A program made the translations under genes and the position numbers. Of a DNA stretch of 63,535 nucleotides, positions 1 to 8,022 are shown piece after piece (the first letter of the stretch is position 1; each line of letters opens with the position of its first letter). The notes under the pieces are model-generated. The model had not been told where the DNA came from and searched no databases. It saw only the letters and a program-made list of their open reading frames with translations. The stretch is from BOG-908 sp964250925 (GTDB lineage Bacteria; Pseudomonadota; Alphaproteobacteria; Acetobacterales; Acetobacteraceae): contig CAXUHU010000006.1 in assembly GCA_964250925.1 (NCBI GenBank), positions 1 to 63,535 on the forward strand, in the 5' to 3' direction.

Positions 1-156
1 CCGCTTGAACGTGTCGAGCACGCGATCGATCGGGGCGGGCAGGGCGGCGATGGCTTCGGCGGCCGAGCTGTACTGCTCCATCAGCCGGCGGTAGGTGACG
101 GGGCCCACGCCCTCGGTGCGGGCCAGGCGCAGGCGGTCGAGCGTGGGGTCGCTCAC
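1..156 (-). CDS. dprA: DNA-processing protein DprA, N-terminal fragment
   Basis: Only the first 52 codons are in the window and the gene runs off the left edge. Reading leftward from a GTG at 156-154, the protein begins VSDPTLDRLRLARTEGVG, followed by a helix-hairpin-helix-like stretch (GVGPVTYRRLM) typical of the start of DprA, the RecA-loading single-strand DNA-binding protein of natural transformation. The GTG overlaps the plsY stop by 3 nt (GTGA), so the two are probably translationally coupled. The order pyrB-pyrC-plsY-dprA is common in alphaproteobacteria and supports the call. The Rossmann-like DprA core lies outside the window and cannot be checked. Confidence 0.8.
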   Translation of the reverse strand, partial: MSDPTLDRLRLARTEGVGPVTYRRLMEQYSSAAEAIAALPAPIDRVLDTFKR

Positions 157-737
157 GGCTTGCGGCCGAAACGCGGCTCGGTGCCGGCCAGCAGGCGGGC
201 GATGTTGGGGCGGTGGCGCCACCACACGAGGATGGCCGCGCCGAGCGGGGCCACGTACCAGCCAGGCGGGAGCAGTGCCAGGGCCAGCAGGGGCGCAGCG
301 GCAAAGGCGGCCAACGCGCTGGCCGAGCTGATGCGGGTGAGGGCAAACACGACGACCCAGACGGCGCAGGCGGCGAGGCCCATCCGCCAATCGAGCGCAA
401 GCAGTACGCCCAGGCCGGTCGCCACCCCCTTGCCGCCCCGGAACCGCAGCCAGGCGGGGTAGCAGTGGCCGACCACCGCGCTGATGGCAGCCAACGGCAT
501 CCAGACGGCACCGAACAGCCAGCCCACGAGGGCCACCGCCAGCGCGCCCTTCGCCGCATCCAGCACCAGCGTGCCGGCGGCAAGCCCACGCCGGCCGGTG
601 CGCATCACGTTGGCGGCGCGGATGTCGCCCAGCCCCGCCATCCTGGTGAGGATGAGGCCGAACGGAACAGCGCCGAGCGCGTAGGCGATGGCGGCCACGC
701 CGAAGCTGGTGGCTTCGAGGTGCAACCAGCCGGTCAT
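153..737 (-). CDS. plsY: Glycerol-3-phosphate acyltransferase PlsY, with a motif-1 deletion
   Basis: This is a 194-residue multi-pass inner-membrane protein that would transfer an acyl group from acyl-phosphate to glycerol-3-phosphate, the first step of phospholipid synthesis. Motif 2 (GHCYPAWLRFRGGKGVATG, about residues 85-103) and the C-terminal motif 3 (WRHRPNIARLLAGTEPRFG) are well kept. Motif 1 is not. Family members usually read GDIR-SIGSGNIG-ATNVLRTG, whereas here GLGDIR (residues 35-40) runs straight into AANVMRTGRRG, so about eight residues including the conserved serine loop are absent in frame near bases 617/618. The ATG at 737-735 overlaps the pyrC stop (ATGA). Whether the enzyme is active, or the deletion is an assembly error, cannot be told from sequence alone. 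Confidence 0.9.
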   Translation of the reverse strand: MTGWLHLEATSFGVAAIAYALGAVPFGLILTRMAGLGDIRAANVMRTGRRGLAAGTLVLDAAKGALAVALVGWLFGAVWMPLAAISAVVGHCYPAWLRFRGGKGVATGLGVLLALDWRMGLAACAVWVVVFALTRISSASALAAFAAAPLLALALLPPGWYVAPLGAAILVWWRHRPNIARLLAGTEPRFGRKP

Positions 738-2008
738 CCGAACACGCGCCGGCCGGCCTTCCAGGTGCCCAGCACGCGGCCTTCCAGGGCGCGGCCGTCG
801 AACGGGGTGTTCTGCGCCTTGCCGGGGAGGCGGCCGGCCTGCACCTGCCACAGGCCTTCGGGGTTGAACAGGCAAAGGTCGGCAGGCGCGCCGCGCGCCA
901 GGGTGCCGGCATCGCTGCCCAGCAGGCGGGCTGGGCGGCCGGTGAGCAGGGCGATGGCGCGGGACAGGTCCAGTCCCGCATTGTGCACCTGGGCGAGGGT
1001 GATGCCGAGCAGGGTGGCCAGCCCGGCGCCGCCGGCCGAGGCCTGGGCGAAGGGCAGGCGCTTGTCGTCGGCGTCACGCGGCTGGTGGTCCGACGCGACC
1101 GCGTCGATCGTGCCGTCCGCGAGAGCTGCGGCGACGGCCAGGCGGTCGGCCTCCGGGCGCAGGGGCGGGGAGAGCTTGGTGTAGGTGCGGTAGTCGCCGA
1201 TGGCCGTTTCGTTCAGGTCGAAGTAGGGAGGCGCGGTGTCGCAGGTGACGTCCAGGCCCTCGTGCTTGGCGCGGCGTATCAGCTCGATGGCCTCGGCGGT
1301 GGAGACGTGGCCCACATGCAGCGCGCCGCCGGTCAAGCGGGCCAGGCGGACGTCGCGCGCCACCAGGATCGCCTCGGCCACCAGCGGGATGCCGGGCAGG
1401 CCCAGGCGCGTGGCCAGCTCGCCCTCGGTGGCGGCCCCGCCTTCGGCCAGCGACGGGTCTTCGGGGTGTTGCACCACGCGGCCGCCGAAGGCGCGGGCGT
1501 AGCTCAGCACGCGTCGCATCAGGCGCGCGTCGCCGATGGCGCGCTTGCCGTCGGTGTAGGCCACCGCGCCGGCTTCGCGCAGCAAACCAAGCTCGGCCAT
1601 TTCCTCGCCGCGGCAGCCGCGTGTGACGGCGGCGTAGGGCAGGATGGTCAGGCTGCCGGTGGCCTCGCCGCGGCTGCGCAGCAGGTACACCAGCGCCGGG
1701 TCGTCGATGGCGGGCTGGCTGTCCGGCAGGGCGGCCAGCGTGGTGATGCCGCCGGCGGCGGCGGCCTGGGCGGCCGACGCGATGGTTTCGCGATACTCGA
1801 AGCCGGGCTCGCCCAGGGCGGCACGCATATCGACCAGGCCGGGGCACAGGATCGCGCCGTCGCCGTCGATGATCTCGGCACCGTCAGGGCGGCCTAGGGA
1901 CGAGCCGTGATCGGCGATGCGACCGTCGCGCACCAGCAGCGCGCCGAAGGCGTCCAGCCCCGCCGACGGGTCGAGCAACCGCACGTTCTCGATGACCTGA
2001 TCCGTCAT
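734..2008 (-). CDS. pyrC: Dihydroorotase-family protein PyrC without the HxH motif
   Basis: This 424-residue amidohydrolase-fold protein belongs to the class I dihydroorotase family (carbamoyl-aspartate to dihydroorotate, pyrimidine synthesis). Family features include PGLVDMRAALGEPGFEYRET near residue 55, HVGHVSTAEAIELIRRAK, and a late ASDHQPRD segment. The first metal-binding motif, normally DxHxHLRxPG, reads DMRAALGEPG, so both histidines are missing. Many alphaproteobacterial PyrC proteins share this change, and related pseudo-dihydroorotases (PyrC'/PyrX) serve as structural partners of aspartate transcarbamoylase. The gene lies between pyrB and plsY; its ATG at 2008 is 33 bp downstream of the pyrB stop and its stop overlaps plsY. 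Family assignment is firm, catalytic activity is doubtful. Confidence 0.9.
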   Translation of the reverse strand: MTDQVIENVRLLDPSAGLDAFGALLVRDGRIADHGSSLGRPDGAEIIDGDGAILCPGLVDMRAALGEPGFEYRETIASAAQAAAAGGITTLAALPDSQPAIDDPALVYLLRSRGEATGSLTILPYAAVTRGCRGEEMAELGLLREAGAVAYTDGKRAIGDARLMRRVLSYARAFGGRVVQHPEDPSLAEGGAATEGELATRLGLPGIPLVAEAILVARDVRLARLTGGALHVGHVSTAEAIELIRRAKHEGLDVTCDTAPPYFDLNETAIGDYRTYTKLSPPLRPEADRLAVAAALADGTIDAVASDHQPRDADDKRLPFAQASAGGAGLATLLGITLAQVHNAGLDLSRAIALLTGRPARLLGSDAGTLARGAPADLCLFNPEGLWQVQAGRLPGKAQNTPFDGRALEGRVLGTWKAGRRVFG

Positions 2009-2013
2009 CTGGT

Positions 2014-2041
2014 GACCGACGACCGACGACCGACGACCGAG
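2014..2041. repeat. Heptamer tandem repeat between pyrB and pyrC
   Basis: Four head-to-tail copies of GACCGAC, the last reading GACCGAG, fill most of the 33-bp spacer between the pyrB stop and the pyrC start. A 7-bp unit is not a multiple of three, so changes in copy number would alter spacing, and possibly ribosome access to pyrC, without affecting a reading frame. Confidence 0.8.
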
Positions 2042-2983
2042 TCAGACATTGCGAATCTGCCGGCGGCCCAGCACGTCCAACACGGCCATTCGCACGGCAA
2101 CCCCCATCTCCACCTGTTCGCGGATCAGGCTGCGGGCCGGGTCGTCGGCGACCGCGCTGTCGATTTCCACGCCGCGGTTCATCGGGCCGGGGTGCATGAC
2201 CAGCGCGTCCGGCTTGGCACGGGCCAGGCGGGCGGCGTCCAGGCCGTAGAACCGGAAGAACTCGCGGGCGGACGGCACCAGGCCGCGCGTCATGCGTTCG
2301 CGCTGCAGGCGCAGCATCATCACGATGTCCACGCCGGCGAGCCCGGCATCCATGTCGTGGAACACGCGCAGGCCGAGCTGCTCGATGCCGGGCGGCATCA
2401 GCGTGGGCGGGCCGATCAGGCGGACCGCGGCGCCCATGGTGGTGAGCAGGTAGATGTTGGAGCGGGCGACGCGGCTGTGGGCGATGTCGCCGCAGATGGC
2501 CACGATCAGCCCGTCGAGCTGGCCTCGTCGGCGTCGAATGGTGAGCGCGTCGAGCAGCGCCTGGGTGGGGTGCTCGTGCGTGCCGTCGCCGGCGTTGATC
2601 ACGGCGGCCTCGACTTTTTGGGCCAGCAGGGCGGGGGCGCCGGACTGGTCGTGGCGCACCACCAGCAGGTCGCATTGCATGGCGTTCAGCGTGGTGGCCG
2701 TGTCGAGCAGGGTCTCGCCCTTGTTCACGCTGCTGGCGCTGACCGACATGTTGATGACGTCGGCGCCCAGGCGCTTGCCGGCGAGCTCGAAGCTGGTGCG
2801 GGTGCGGGTGCTGTCCTCGAAGAACAGGTTGATCAGGGTGCGGCCGCGCAGCAGGTCGCGCTGGGTCTTGCCCGAGCGGTTGAGCAGGGCGTAGCTCTCG
2901 GCCAGGTCGAGAAGCCGGCCGATCTCGGGCGGATACATGCCCTCGATGGCGAGCAGGTGTTTGTGGGGCTGCACGCGAGGCAT
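2042..2983 (-). CDS. pyrB: Aspartate carbamoyltransferase catalytic subunit
   Basis: This protein of about 313 residues catalyses carbamoyl phosphate + aspartate to carbamoyl-aspartate, the committed step of pyrimidine synthesis. The carbamoyl-phosphate loop FFEDSTRTRTSFELA lies near residue 55, HPTQALLDAL carries the conserved His-Pro-Thr-Gln, and MHPGPMNRGVEI is the C-terminal active-site loop. I chose the ATG at 2983 (MPRVQPHKHLLAIEG) because the alignable part of the family begins there. A TTG at 3010 would add nine residues. No pyrI regulatory-chain gene is adjacent, which fits pairing with the downstream pseudo-dihydroorotase. The gene is divergent from rnr. Confidence 0.94.
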   Translation of the reverse strand: MPRVQPHKHLLAIEGMYPPEIGRLLDLAESYALLNRSGKTQRDLLRGRTLINLFFEDSTRTRTSFELAGKRLGADVINMSVSASSVNKGETLLDTATTLNAMQCDLLVVRHDQSGAPALLAQKVEAAVINAGDGTHEHPTQALLDALTIRRRRGQLDGLIVAICGDIAHSRVARSNIYLLTTMGAAVRLIGPPTLMPPGIEQLGLRVFHDMDAGLAGVDIVMMLRLQRERMTRGLVPSAREFFRFYGLDAARLARAKPDALVMHPGPMNRGVEIDSAVADDPARSLIREQVEMGVAVRMAVLDVLGRRQIRNV

Positions 2984-3305
2984 GTAGCGGGCCGGGGGGC
3001 GAGGGAGCAAGGCAGCGGCAAGAGCCTGCGCCGGCCTACCTCGCGGATAGGCATGCCTCGCCGCGGGGCATTAACGGCCCACCATCCGTTGGCAGCCAGC
3101 CTCCGACTGCGCTACCGCCAGGCTCGACGCTTCCTTGTGCAGCAGAGTGGCCGATGGCCGCACAACCCTCTCGGCGTGGCCGAAATAAAGGCTTTCGTCC
3201 TGCCGGGGATTTCGAACTGTCCAAGCGCATCGGCCGGAACGCAGACTGACGTGCGCAACGCCATCACCTATATGCCGTCCATGACCCACAAAATCCGCCC
3301 GCCGC
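2984..3305. other. Divergent intergenic region between pyrB and rnr
   Basis: These 322 bp must hold the promoters of the leftward pyr operon and the rightward rnr operon. I see no convincing gene, no pyrimidine-attenuation leader with a U run, and no repeat family. Reading frames across the region have no recognisable domain. Nothing further can be assigned. Confidence 0.5.
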
Positions 3306-5501
3306 TTGCCGCCTAACCCTCTCCCCACAAGCGACGCCGTCCGGCGTTTCATTCGCGAAGCCGGCGGGCGCGTCGGCAAACGCGAGATCAGCCGGCACTT
3401 CAAGCTCGGCCCCGAACACCGCGCCGCGCTGCGCGACCTGCTGCGCGACCTTTCGGGCAGCGGCGACGTTGCGCCGGCGGGCCACAAGCGCTTCGCCCCG
3501 GCGCACGCCTCGCGAAGCGGCGCCCTGCCCGAGGCCATGGTCGTCCGCATCACCGGCACCGACCCGGACGGCGACCCCATTGCGCGGCCCGTCGATTGGC
3601 AGGCCGACGGGCCGCCGCCTCTGATCTACATGACCCGCGAGCCAAGCGGCCAGCCGGCCTTGGCCCCGGGCCAGCGCGTGCTGGCCCGCCTCAAGCCCAT
3701 CGGCGCCGGCAAATACGAGGGCCGCACCCTCAAGCGCCTCGGCGACTCCCCGGCCCGCATCCTCGGCGTTTTCCGCACTCCCGACCGCCTGATCCCCACC
3801 GACCGCCGCGCCAAGGCCGAGTGGCGCATTCCTCCGGGCGAGAGCAACGGCGCGCAGGAGGGCGAGATCGTCCTGGCCGAGCCCCTGCCCGCGGCAAGCT
3901 ACGGCCTGAAACCCGCCGCCATCGTCGAACGGCTCGGCAGCATCGGCGACGCACGCTCGGTCAGCTTGATCTGCGTCCACACCCACGAGATTCCCACCAT
4001 CTTCAGCCCCGAGGCGCTGGCCCTGGCCAAGCGTGCCCGCGCCACCCCGCTCGGCCGCCGCACCGACCTGCGCGGAACGCCCCTGGTCACCATCGACGGC
4101 GAGGATGCCCGCGACTTCGACGACGCCATCTACGCCGAACCCATGGACCCTCGCGACGCGGCGGCGGGCTTCCGCCTGATCGTGGCGATCGCCGACGTCG
4201 CCCACTACGTCCGCGCCGACACTCCGCTCGACAGCGACGCCCGCCAGCGCGGCAACAGCTGCTATTTCCCCGACCGTGTCGTGCCCATGCTGCCGGAAGA
4301 GCTGTCGAACGGCTGGTGCAGCCTAAAGCCGAACGAGGACCGCGGCTGCCTGTTCGTCGAAATGCAGATCGACGCCGAGGGGCGCAAGACCGGCCATCGT
4401 TTCGGCCGCGGCCTGATGCGCTCGGCTGCGCGCCTTACCTACACGCAGGTGCAAGACGCCTTCGAGGCTGGCGACACGCTCGGCCTGGAAGCCGGATTGC
4501 TGCCCACCCTCTACGCCGCCTTTCGCGCCCTGCTGGCCGCTCGCAGGCGGCGCGGCACGCTCGACCTCGACCTGCCGGAGCGCCGCGTGGTCCTCGCCGA
4601 GTCCGGCCGGGTGGCCACCATCGCCCCGCGTCCGCGCCTGGACAGCCATCGCCTGATCGAGGAGTTCATGGTGCTGGCCAACGTGGCGGCCGCCGAAGAG
4701 CTCGAACGGCTGCGCCGCTCCTGCATGTACCGCGTGCATGCGCCCCCGTCGGAAGAAAAGATCGCCAACCTCCGCCACTTCCTGGGCACGCTGGACATCG
4801 GCCTGAAACCCGCCGGGGAGATCACCCCGCGCGACCTCGACGGCGTGTTGCAGGCCGTCGCCGGCACGGAGCACGCCCCGATGGTCAACGAGGTCATGCT
4901 GCGCAGCCAGAGCCAGGCTGCCTACAGCCCGGACAATATCGGCCATTTCGGCCTGGCCCTGCCGCGCTACGCCCATTTCACCAGCCCGATCCGGCGCTAC
5001 GCCGACCTGCTGGTGCACCGCGCGCTGATTGCCGGCCTCAAACTCGGCCCAGGCGCGCTCACCGAAGCCGAAGCGGCCGGCCTGGACGACACCGCCACGC
5101 ACATCTCGGCCACCGAGCGGCGCGCCGCCCTGGCCGAGCGCGAGGCGATCGACCGTTACCTGGCTGCATACATGGCTGACAAAGTGGGCGCGTCCTTCGC
5201 AGCGCGCATTTCCGGCGTGACGCGCTTCGGCCTTTTCGTCACACTGCATGGCAACGGTGCAACGGGCCTGCTCCCGATTTCATCCTTGCCCAATGACACC
5301 TGGATGCATGACGAGGCGACCCAATCCCTGACCGGACGCAACACCCGCATGACGTTCCGCTTGACGCAGGACGTGACCGTTCGCCTGGCCGAAGCGAGCC
5401 CGGTGACCGGCGGGCTGATCTTCGGCCTGGGCGCGGCACCGCTGGCCGCGCGTACGCCGCAGGGCCGCGTCAAGCATGGCCGCGACCGGCGTCAGCGCTG
5501 A
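3306..5501 (+). CDS. rnr: Ribonuclease R
   Basis: This 731-residue 3'-5' exoribonuclease degrades structured RNA. An N-terminal winged-helix segment (DAVRRFIREAGGRVGKREISRHF) is followed by cold-shock-like domains, then the RNB catalytic domain, where TIDGEDARDFDDAIYAEP (about residues 262-279) carries the metal-binding aspartates. A C-terminal S1 domain (ARISGVTRFGLFVTL, from about residue 633) binds RNA. The only usable start is the TTG at 3306, because an in-frame stop lies 24 nt upstream (TGA at 3282); MPPNPLPTSDAVRRF matches how homologues begin. The S41 protease gene starts at its stop codon. Confidence 0.93.
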   Translation: MPPNPLPTSDAVRRFIREAGGRVGKREISRHFKLGPEHRAALRDLLRDLSGSGDVAPAGHKRFAPAHASRSGALPEAMVVRITGTDPDGDPIARPVDWQADGPPPLIYMTREPSGQPALAPGQRVLARLKPIGAGKYEGRTLKRLGDSPARILGVFRTPDRLIPTDRRAKAEWRIPPGESNGAQEGEIVLAEPLPAASYGLKPAAIVERLGSIGDARSVSLICVHTHEIPTIFSPEALALAKRARATPLGRRTDLRGTPLVTIDGEDARDFDDAIYAEPMDPRDAAAGFRLIVAIADVAHYVRADTPLDSDARQRGNSCYFPDRVVPMLPEELSNGWCSLKPNEDRGCLFVEMQIDAEGRKTGHRFGRGLMRSAARLTYTQVQDAFEAGDTLGLEAGLLPTLYAAFRALLAARRRRGTLDLDLPERRVVLAESGRVATIAPRPRLDSHRLIEEFMVLANVAAAEELERLRRSCMYRVHAPPSEEKIANLRHFLGTLDIGLKPAGEITPRDLDGVLQAVAGTEHAPMVNEVMLRSQSQAAYSPDNIGHFGLALPRYAHFTSPIRRYADLLVHRALIAGLKLGPGALTEAEAAGLDDTATHISATERRAALAEREAIDRYLAAYMADKVGASFAARISGVTRFGLFVTLHGNGATGLLPISSLPNDTWMHDEATQSLTGRNTRMTFRLTQDVTVRLAEASPVTGGLIFGLGAAPLAARTPQGRVKHGRDRRQR

Positions 5502-7009
5502 TCGCCGCCGGCCTGCTGCTCGCCACCGGTCCCCTGGGCCGCGCCACGCCGGCGGCAGGGTTCGACACCCCGCTCGTCTCCCGCGTTTTTGCCACGGCGC
5601 TCGCCTTCGCCGCGCCGCGCGTGCTGGATCAGGTCAGCGCGCAGAACCTTGCCCTGTGGGGCTTGCACGGGATCACCGCGCTCGATCCCGCCCTGTCCGT
5701 CGATCTGCGCGGCACGCGATTGCAGCTCAATGTTTCGGCGCATGCCGGGGTTCCGCCGCGCGCCGCCTACGATCATGCCGCACCCGCGGCCGACGATCCG
5801 GCCGGCTGGGGGCATGCGGCCGCCGAGATGGAAGCGGTTGCCTACACCGCCTCGGCCACGGTGCGGGCCACCGGCACGCAGGGGCTGATCCAGGGCTTCT
5901 TCGACGAGATGTTCAACCATCTCGATCCCTACTCGCGCTACGAGCCGCCGGTGCCGGCCGAAGCCGAGCGCACCAAGCTCTCCGTCGACGCCGGGGCCGG
6001 GCTGGGGCTGACCGTGCGCGGCCGCGCCGTCGTGGTCAGCGACTTGGTGCCGGAGGGCCCTGGCCGGCAGGCCGGCGTGCGCATCGGCGACCGTATCCTG
6101 GCCGTGGACGGCCAGCGTGCCCGAAGCATCGATGACACGCGTGCCCTGCTGTCCGGGCCGGAGGGAACCGAGGTACGGCTGCGCGTGCGCGGCCTGGACG
6201 GGGTGGCCCGCACGCTGCCGCTGACCCTGGCGGCGATCCCGCCCGAGACGGTGACGGCCCGGCGCGACGGCACGCTGCTGATCCTGCACATCAGCAGCTT
6301 CACCAGCAACACCGCCGAACGCCTCAGCGAGAGCATCGAGGCGGGGCTGGCCGCAAAGCCGCCGCCCGCCGCCATCGGCGTCGACCTGCGCGGCAACCGG
6401 GGCGGGCTGCTGCGTCAGGCCGTCACCAGCGTGGCGCTCTTCGCCGATCACGGCATCATCGCCAGCACCGCCGGCCGCGACCCGCAAGCCAGCCGCGACT
6501 GGCGTATCGACGGCGGCGACCTGACGCACGGCCTGCCCATCCTGGTGCTCGTCGATGGCCGTACGGCGAGTGCCGCCGAGATCATGGCGGCAGCCCTGGC
6601 CGATCTGGACCGCGGCGTGGTGATCGGCAGCGCCACGCTCGGCAAGGGCTTGGTGCAAACCATCACGAGCCTGCCGGATGGCGGCGAGCTCTACGTCACC
6701 TGGAGCCGGGTGCTGGCGCCGAGAGGCTGGCCGATCCAGGCGCTGGGCGTGATCCCGCAGATCTGCACCAGCTTCAGCACCGAGCAGACCACCCTGGCCC
6801 TGGCCGACCTGCTGGCCGGCACCCAGGACATGGCCGCCGCATTGGCCGCCTCGCGCGCGGCGCGCGCGCCGCTGCCTACGGCGCGCGCGCTGGATATTCG
6901 CAGCGCCTGCCCCGCCGCTCTGTCGGGCGACGACGACCTGGCGGCTGCGCACTATTTGGCCGACCACCCCGCCGCCTATCGCGAGGCCCTGCTGCCGGTT
7001 CCGGGTTGA
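5498..7009 (+). CDS. S41 family (carboxy-terminal processing) protease, start uncertain
   Basis: This is a secreted serine protease of the S41/CtpA type. It has a PDZ segment (VVSDLVPEGPGRQAGVRIGD) and the catalytic block LVDGRTASAAEI (Ser) with the downstream lysine in SATLGKGLVQ. The frame is open well before the first GTG at 5621, and the upstream residues FDTPLVSRVFATALAFAAPR look like family sequence, so 5621 is probably too late. No ATG, GTG or TTG precedes it in frame. I place the start at the CTG at 5498, which overlaps the rnr stop as CTGA, the same geometry as other couplings here, and opens a hydrophobic leader (LIAAGLLLATG). A one-base error after the ATG at 5476 is an alternative. 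Confidence 0.78.
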   Translation: MIAAGLLLATGPLGRATPAAGFDTPLVSRVFATALAFAAPRVLDQVSAQNLALWGLHGITALDPALSVDLRGTRLQLNVSAHAGVPPRAAYDHAAPAADDPAGWGHAAAEMEAVAYTASATVRATGTQGLIQGFFDEMFNHLDPYSRYEPPVPAEAERTKLSVDAGAGLGLTVRGRAVVVSDLVPEGPGRQAGVRIGDRILAVDGQRARSIDDTRALLSGPEGTEVRLRVRGLDGVARTLPLTLAAIPPETVTARRDGTLLILHISSFTSNTAERLSESIEAGLAAKPPPAAIGVDLRGNRGGLLRQAVTSVALFADHGIIASTAGRDPQASRDWRIDGGDLTHGLPILVLVDGRTASAAEIMAAALADLDRGVVIGSATLGKGLVQTITSLPDGGELYVTWSRVLAPRGWPIQALGVIPQICTSFSTEQTTLALADLLAGTQDMAAALAASRAARAPLPTARALDIRSACPAALSGDDDLAAAHYLADHPAAYREALLPVPG

Positions 7010-7019
7010 GCACCGGGGC

Positions 7020-7048
7020 TTGACCTCGACGGCGCGCCCACGCATTTT
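7020..7048 (+). promoter_or_regulatory. Possible rpmG promoter
   Basis: TTGACC at 7020-7025 and CATTTT at 7043-7048 are separated by 17 bp. The -35 match is good and the -10 match weak (3 of 6). If real, transcription would begin just before the 7060-7085 hairpin. Confidence 0.3.
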
Positions 7049-7059
7049 CCGGCTTTGGG

Positions 7060-7085
7060 GGCTGCCTTTGCGGGCGGCCTTTTTT
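7060..7085 (+). terminator. Hairpin plus U run just upstream of rpmG
   Basis: GGCTGCC (7060-7066) pairs with GGCGGCC (7073-7079), seven pairs with one G-U, and is followed by six T residues (7080-7085). It is a good intrinsic terminator for the rnr-S41 transcript. It ends only 10 nt before the rpmG ATG, so it could also act as an attenuator in an rpmG leader. Confidence 0.65.
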
Positions 7086-7095
7086 GGGGTGCGCC

Positions 7096-7263
7096 ATGGC
7101 CAAGTCGAACACCGTGCAGATCCGGCTCGTTTCGAGCGCGGATACGGGCTACTTCTACGTGACGAAGAAGAACGCGCGCACGAAGACCACGAAGATGGAG
7201 TTCAAGAAATACGACCCTGTCGCCCGCAAGCACGTCGTGTTCAAGGAAGCCAAGATCAAGTAA
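7096..7263 (+). CDS. rpmG: 50S ribosomal protein L33
   Basis: This 55-residue basic protein begins MAKSNTVQIRLVSSADTGYF and ends VVFKEAKIK, which is L33 over its full length. It is a small structural protein of the large ribosomal subunit near the E site. The zinc-binding CxxC pairs of some L33 paralogues are absent, so this is the cysteine-free form. A short GGGG lies about 6 nt before the ATG. A terminator-like hairpin sits immediately upstream and a perfect inverted repeat 15 bp downstream. Confidence 0.95.
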   Translation: MAKSNTVQIRLVSSADTGYFYVTKKNARTKTTKMEFKKYDPVARKHVVFKEAKIK

Positions 7264-7278
7264 CCGGATCGTCGCGGA

Positions 7279-7298
7279 CGTGACATGAACATGTCACG
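7279..7298. repeat. Perfect 9-bp inverted repeat after rpmG
   Basis: CGTGACATG (7279-7287) and CATGTCACG (7290-7298) are exact inverted copies separated by AA. A 2-nt spacer suits a dimeric DNA-binding protein site better than an RNA hairpin, and no T run follows. Function unknown. Confidence 0.6.
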
Positions 7299-7462
7299 GA
7301 GTTAGCAGCCGTTTGCGCCTGTTTCTGCGTGATTTTCCGGCGGGCTTTGCTGCAGAGCGCCTGCCGGTGCGGAGCAGGATGCGCAAGACGGTGCGCAGGC
7401 TACCCTGTCGTCTCCAGGACGCGAATTTTGCGGTAGGCCAGAATGCGGGCTGTTCCTCTGAC

Positions 7463-7472
7463 NNNNNNNNNN
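7463..7472. other. Assembly gap (10 N)
   Basis: Ten undetermined bases lie near the 5' end of the methyltransferase remnant. The true length is unknown. Confidence 0.95.
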
Positions 7473-7998
7473 TCGCAAACCCGCTGCCGATGGGATCGAT
7501 CGTGCCGTCCTCGCCGGCGCTGTGCCGGCGGGTGGCGACCGGGCGCCAAGGTGGCCGGCGGGCAAATGGTGGTCGAACTCGGGGCCGGTACAGGCGCCGT
7601 CAGCCGAGCGTTGCTGGCGGGCGGGCTGGATCCCAGCCGGCTGATCGTCGTCGAGATCGTGCCGGCGCTGGCCGACCACCTCAGGCGCGCATAGCCCGGG
7701 GTATCGGTGATCGAAGGCGACTCGGGCGAACTCGCCGACCTGATTCCGCAGCGCTGCAGCGGACGGATCGGCTCGGTCGTGGTCGGCATCCCGCTCGTCC
7801 TTCTGCCGCTCGCCGAACAACGCCGCTTCATCGCAGCAATCGAGGCGGTGGCGCCCGGTCTGGGCTTCATCCTCTACAACTATTGCGTCACCTCCCCGCT
7901 GCCCTGGCGCCGGCTAGGGCTGGTGGCCAGGCGCAAGGCCTGGACGCCCCCAACGTTCCGCCTGCGAGCGTCTGGCGCACCGCACCTTCGTTCAACTC

Positions 7999-8022
7999 GC
8001 CGTGTGGCGGCCGCCACACGGC
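7999..8022. repeat. 24-bp perfect palindrome
   Basis: GCCGTGTGGCGG is followed directly by its exact reverse complement CCGCCACACGGC, with no spacer. It overlaps the end of the methyltransferase remnant and lies 68 bp before the EAL-like gene. No U run follows. It could be a protein-binding site or a remnant of a mobile palindromic repeat. Confidence 0.75.

Noticed and set aside
3200..3235. GTTCGAAATCCC-like T-arm of a tRNA on the minus strand
   Set aside because: No pairing T stem, acceptor stem or anticodon arm can be built around it.
2984..3305. Pyrimidine-responsive attenuator before pyrB
   Set aside because: No U-run terminator hairpin or leader peptide could be recognised on the minus strand.
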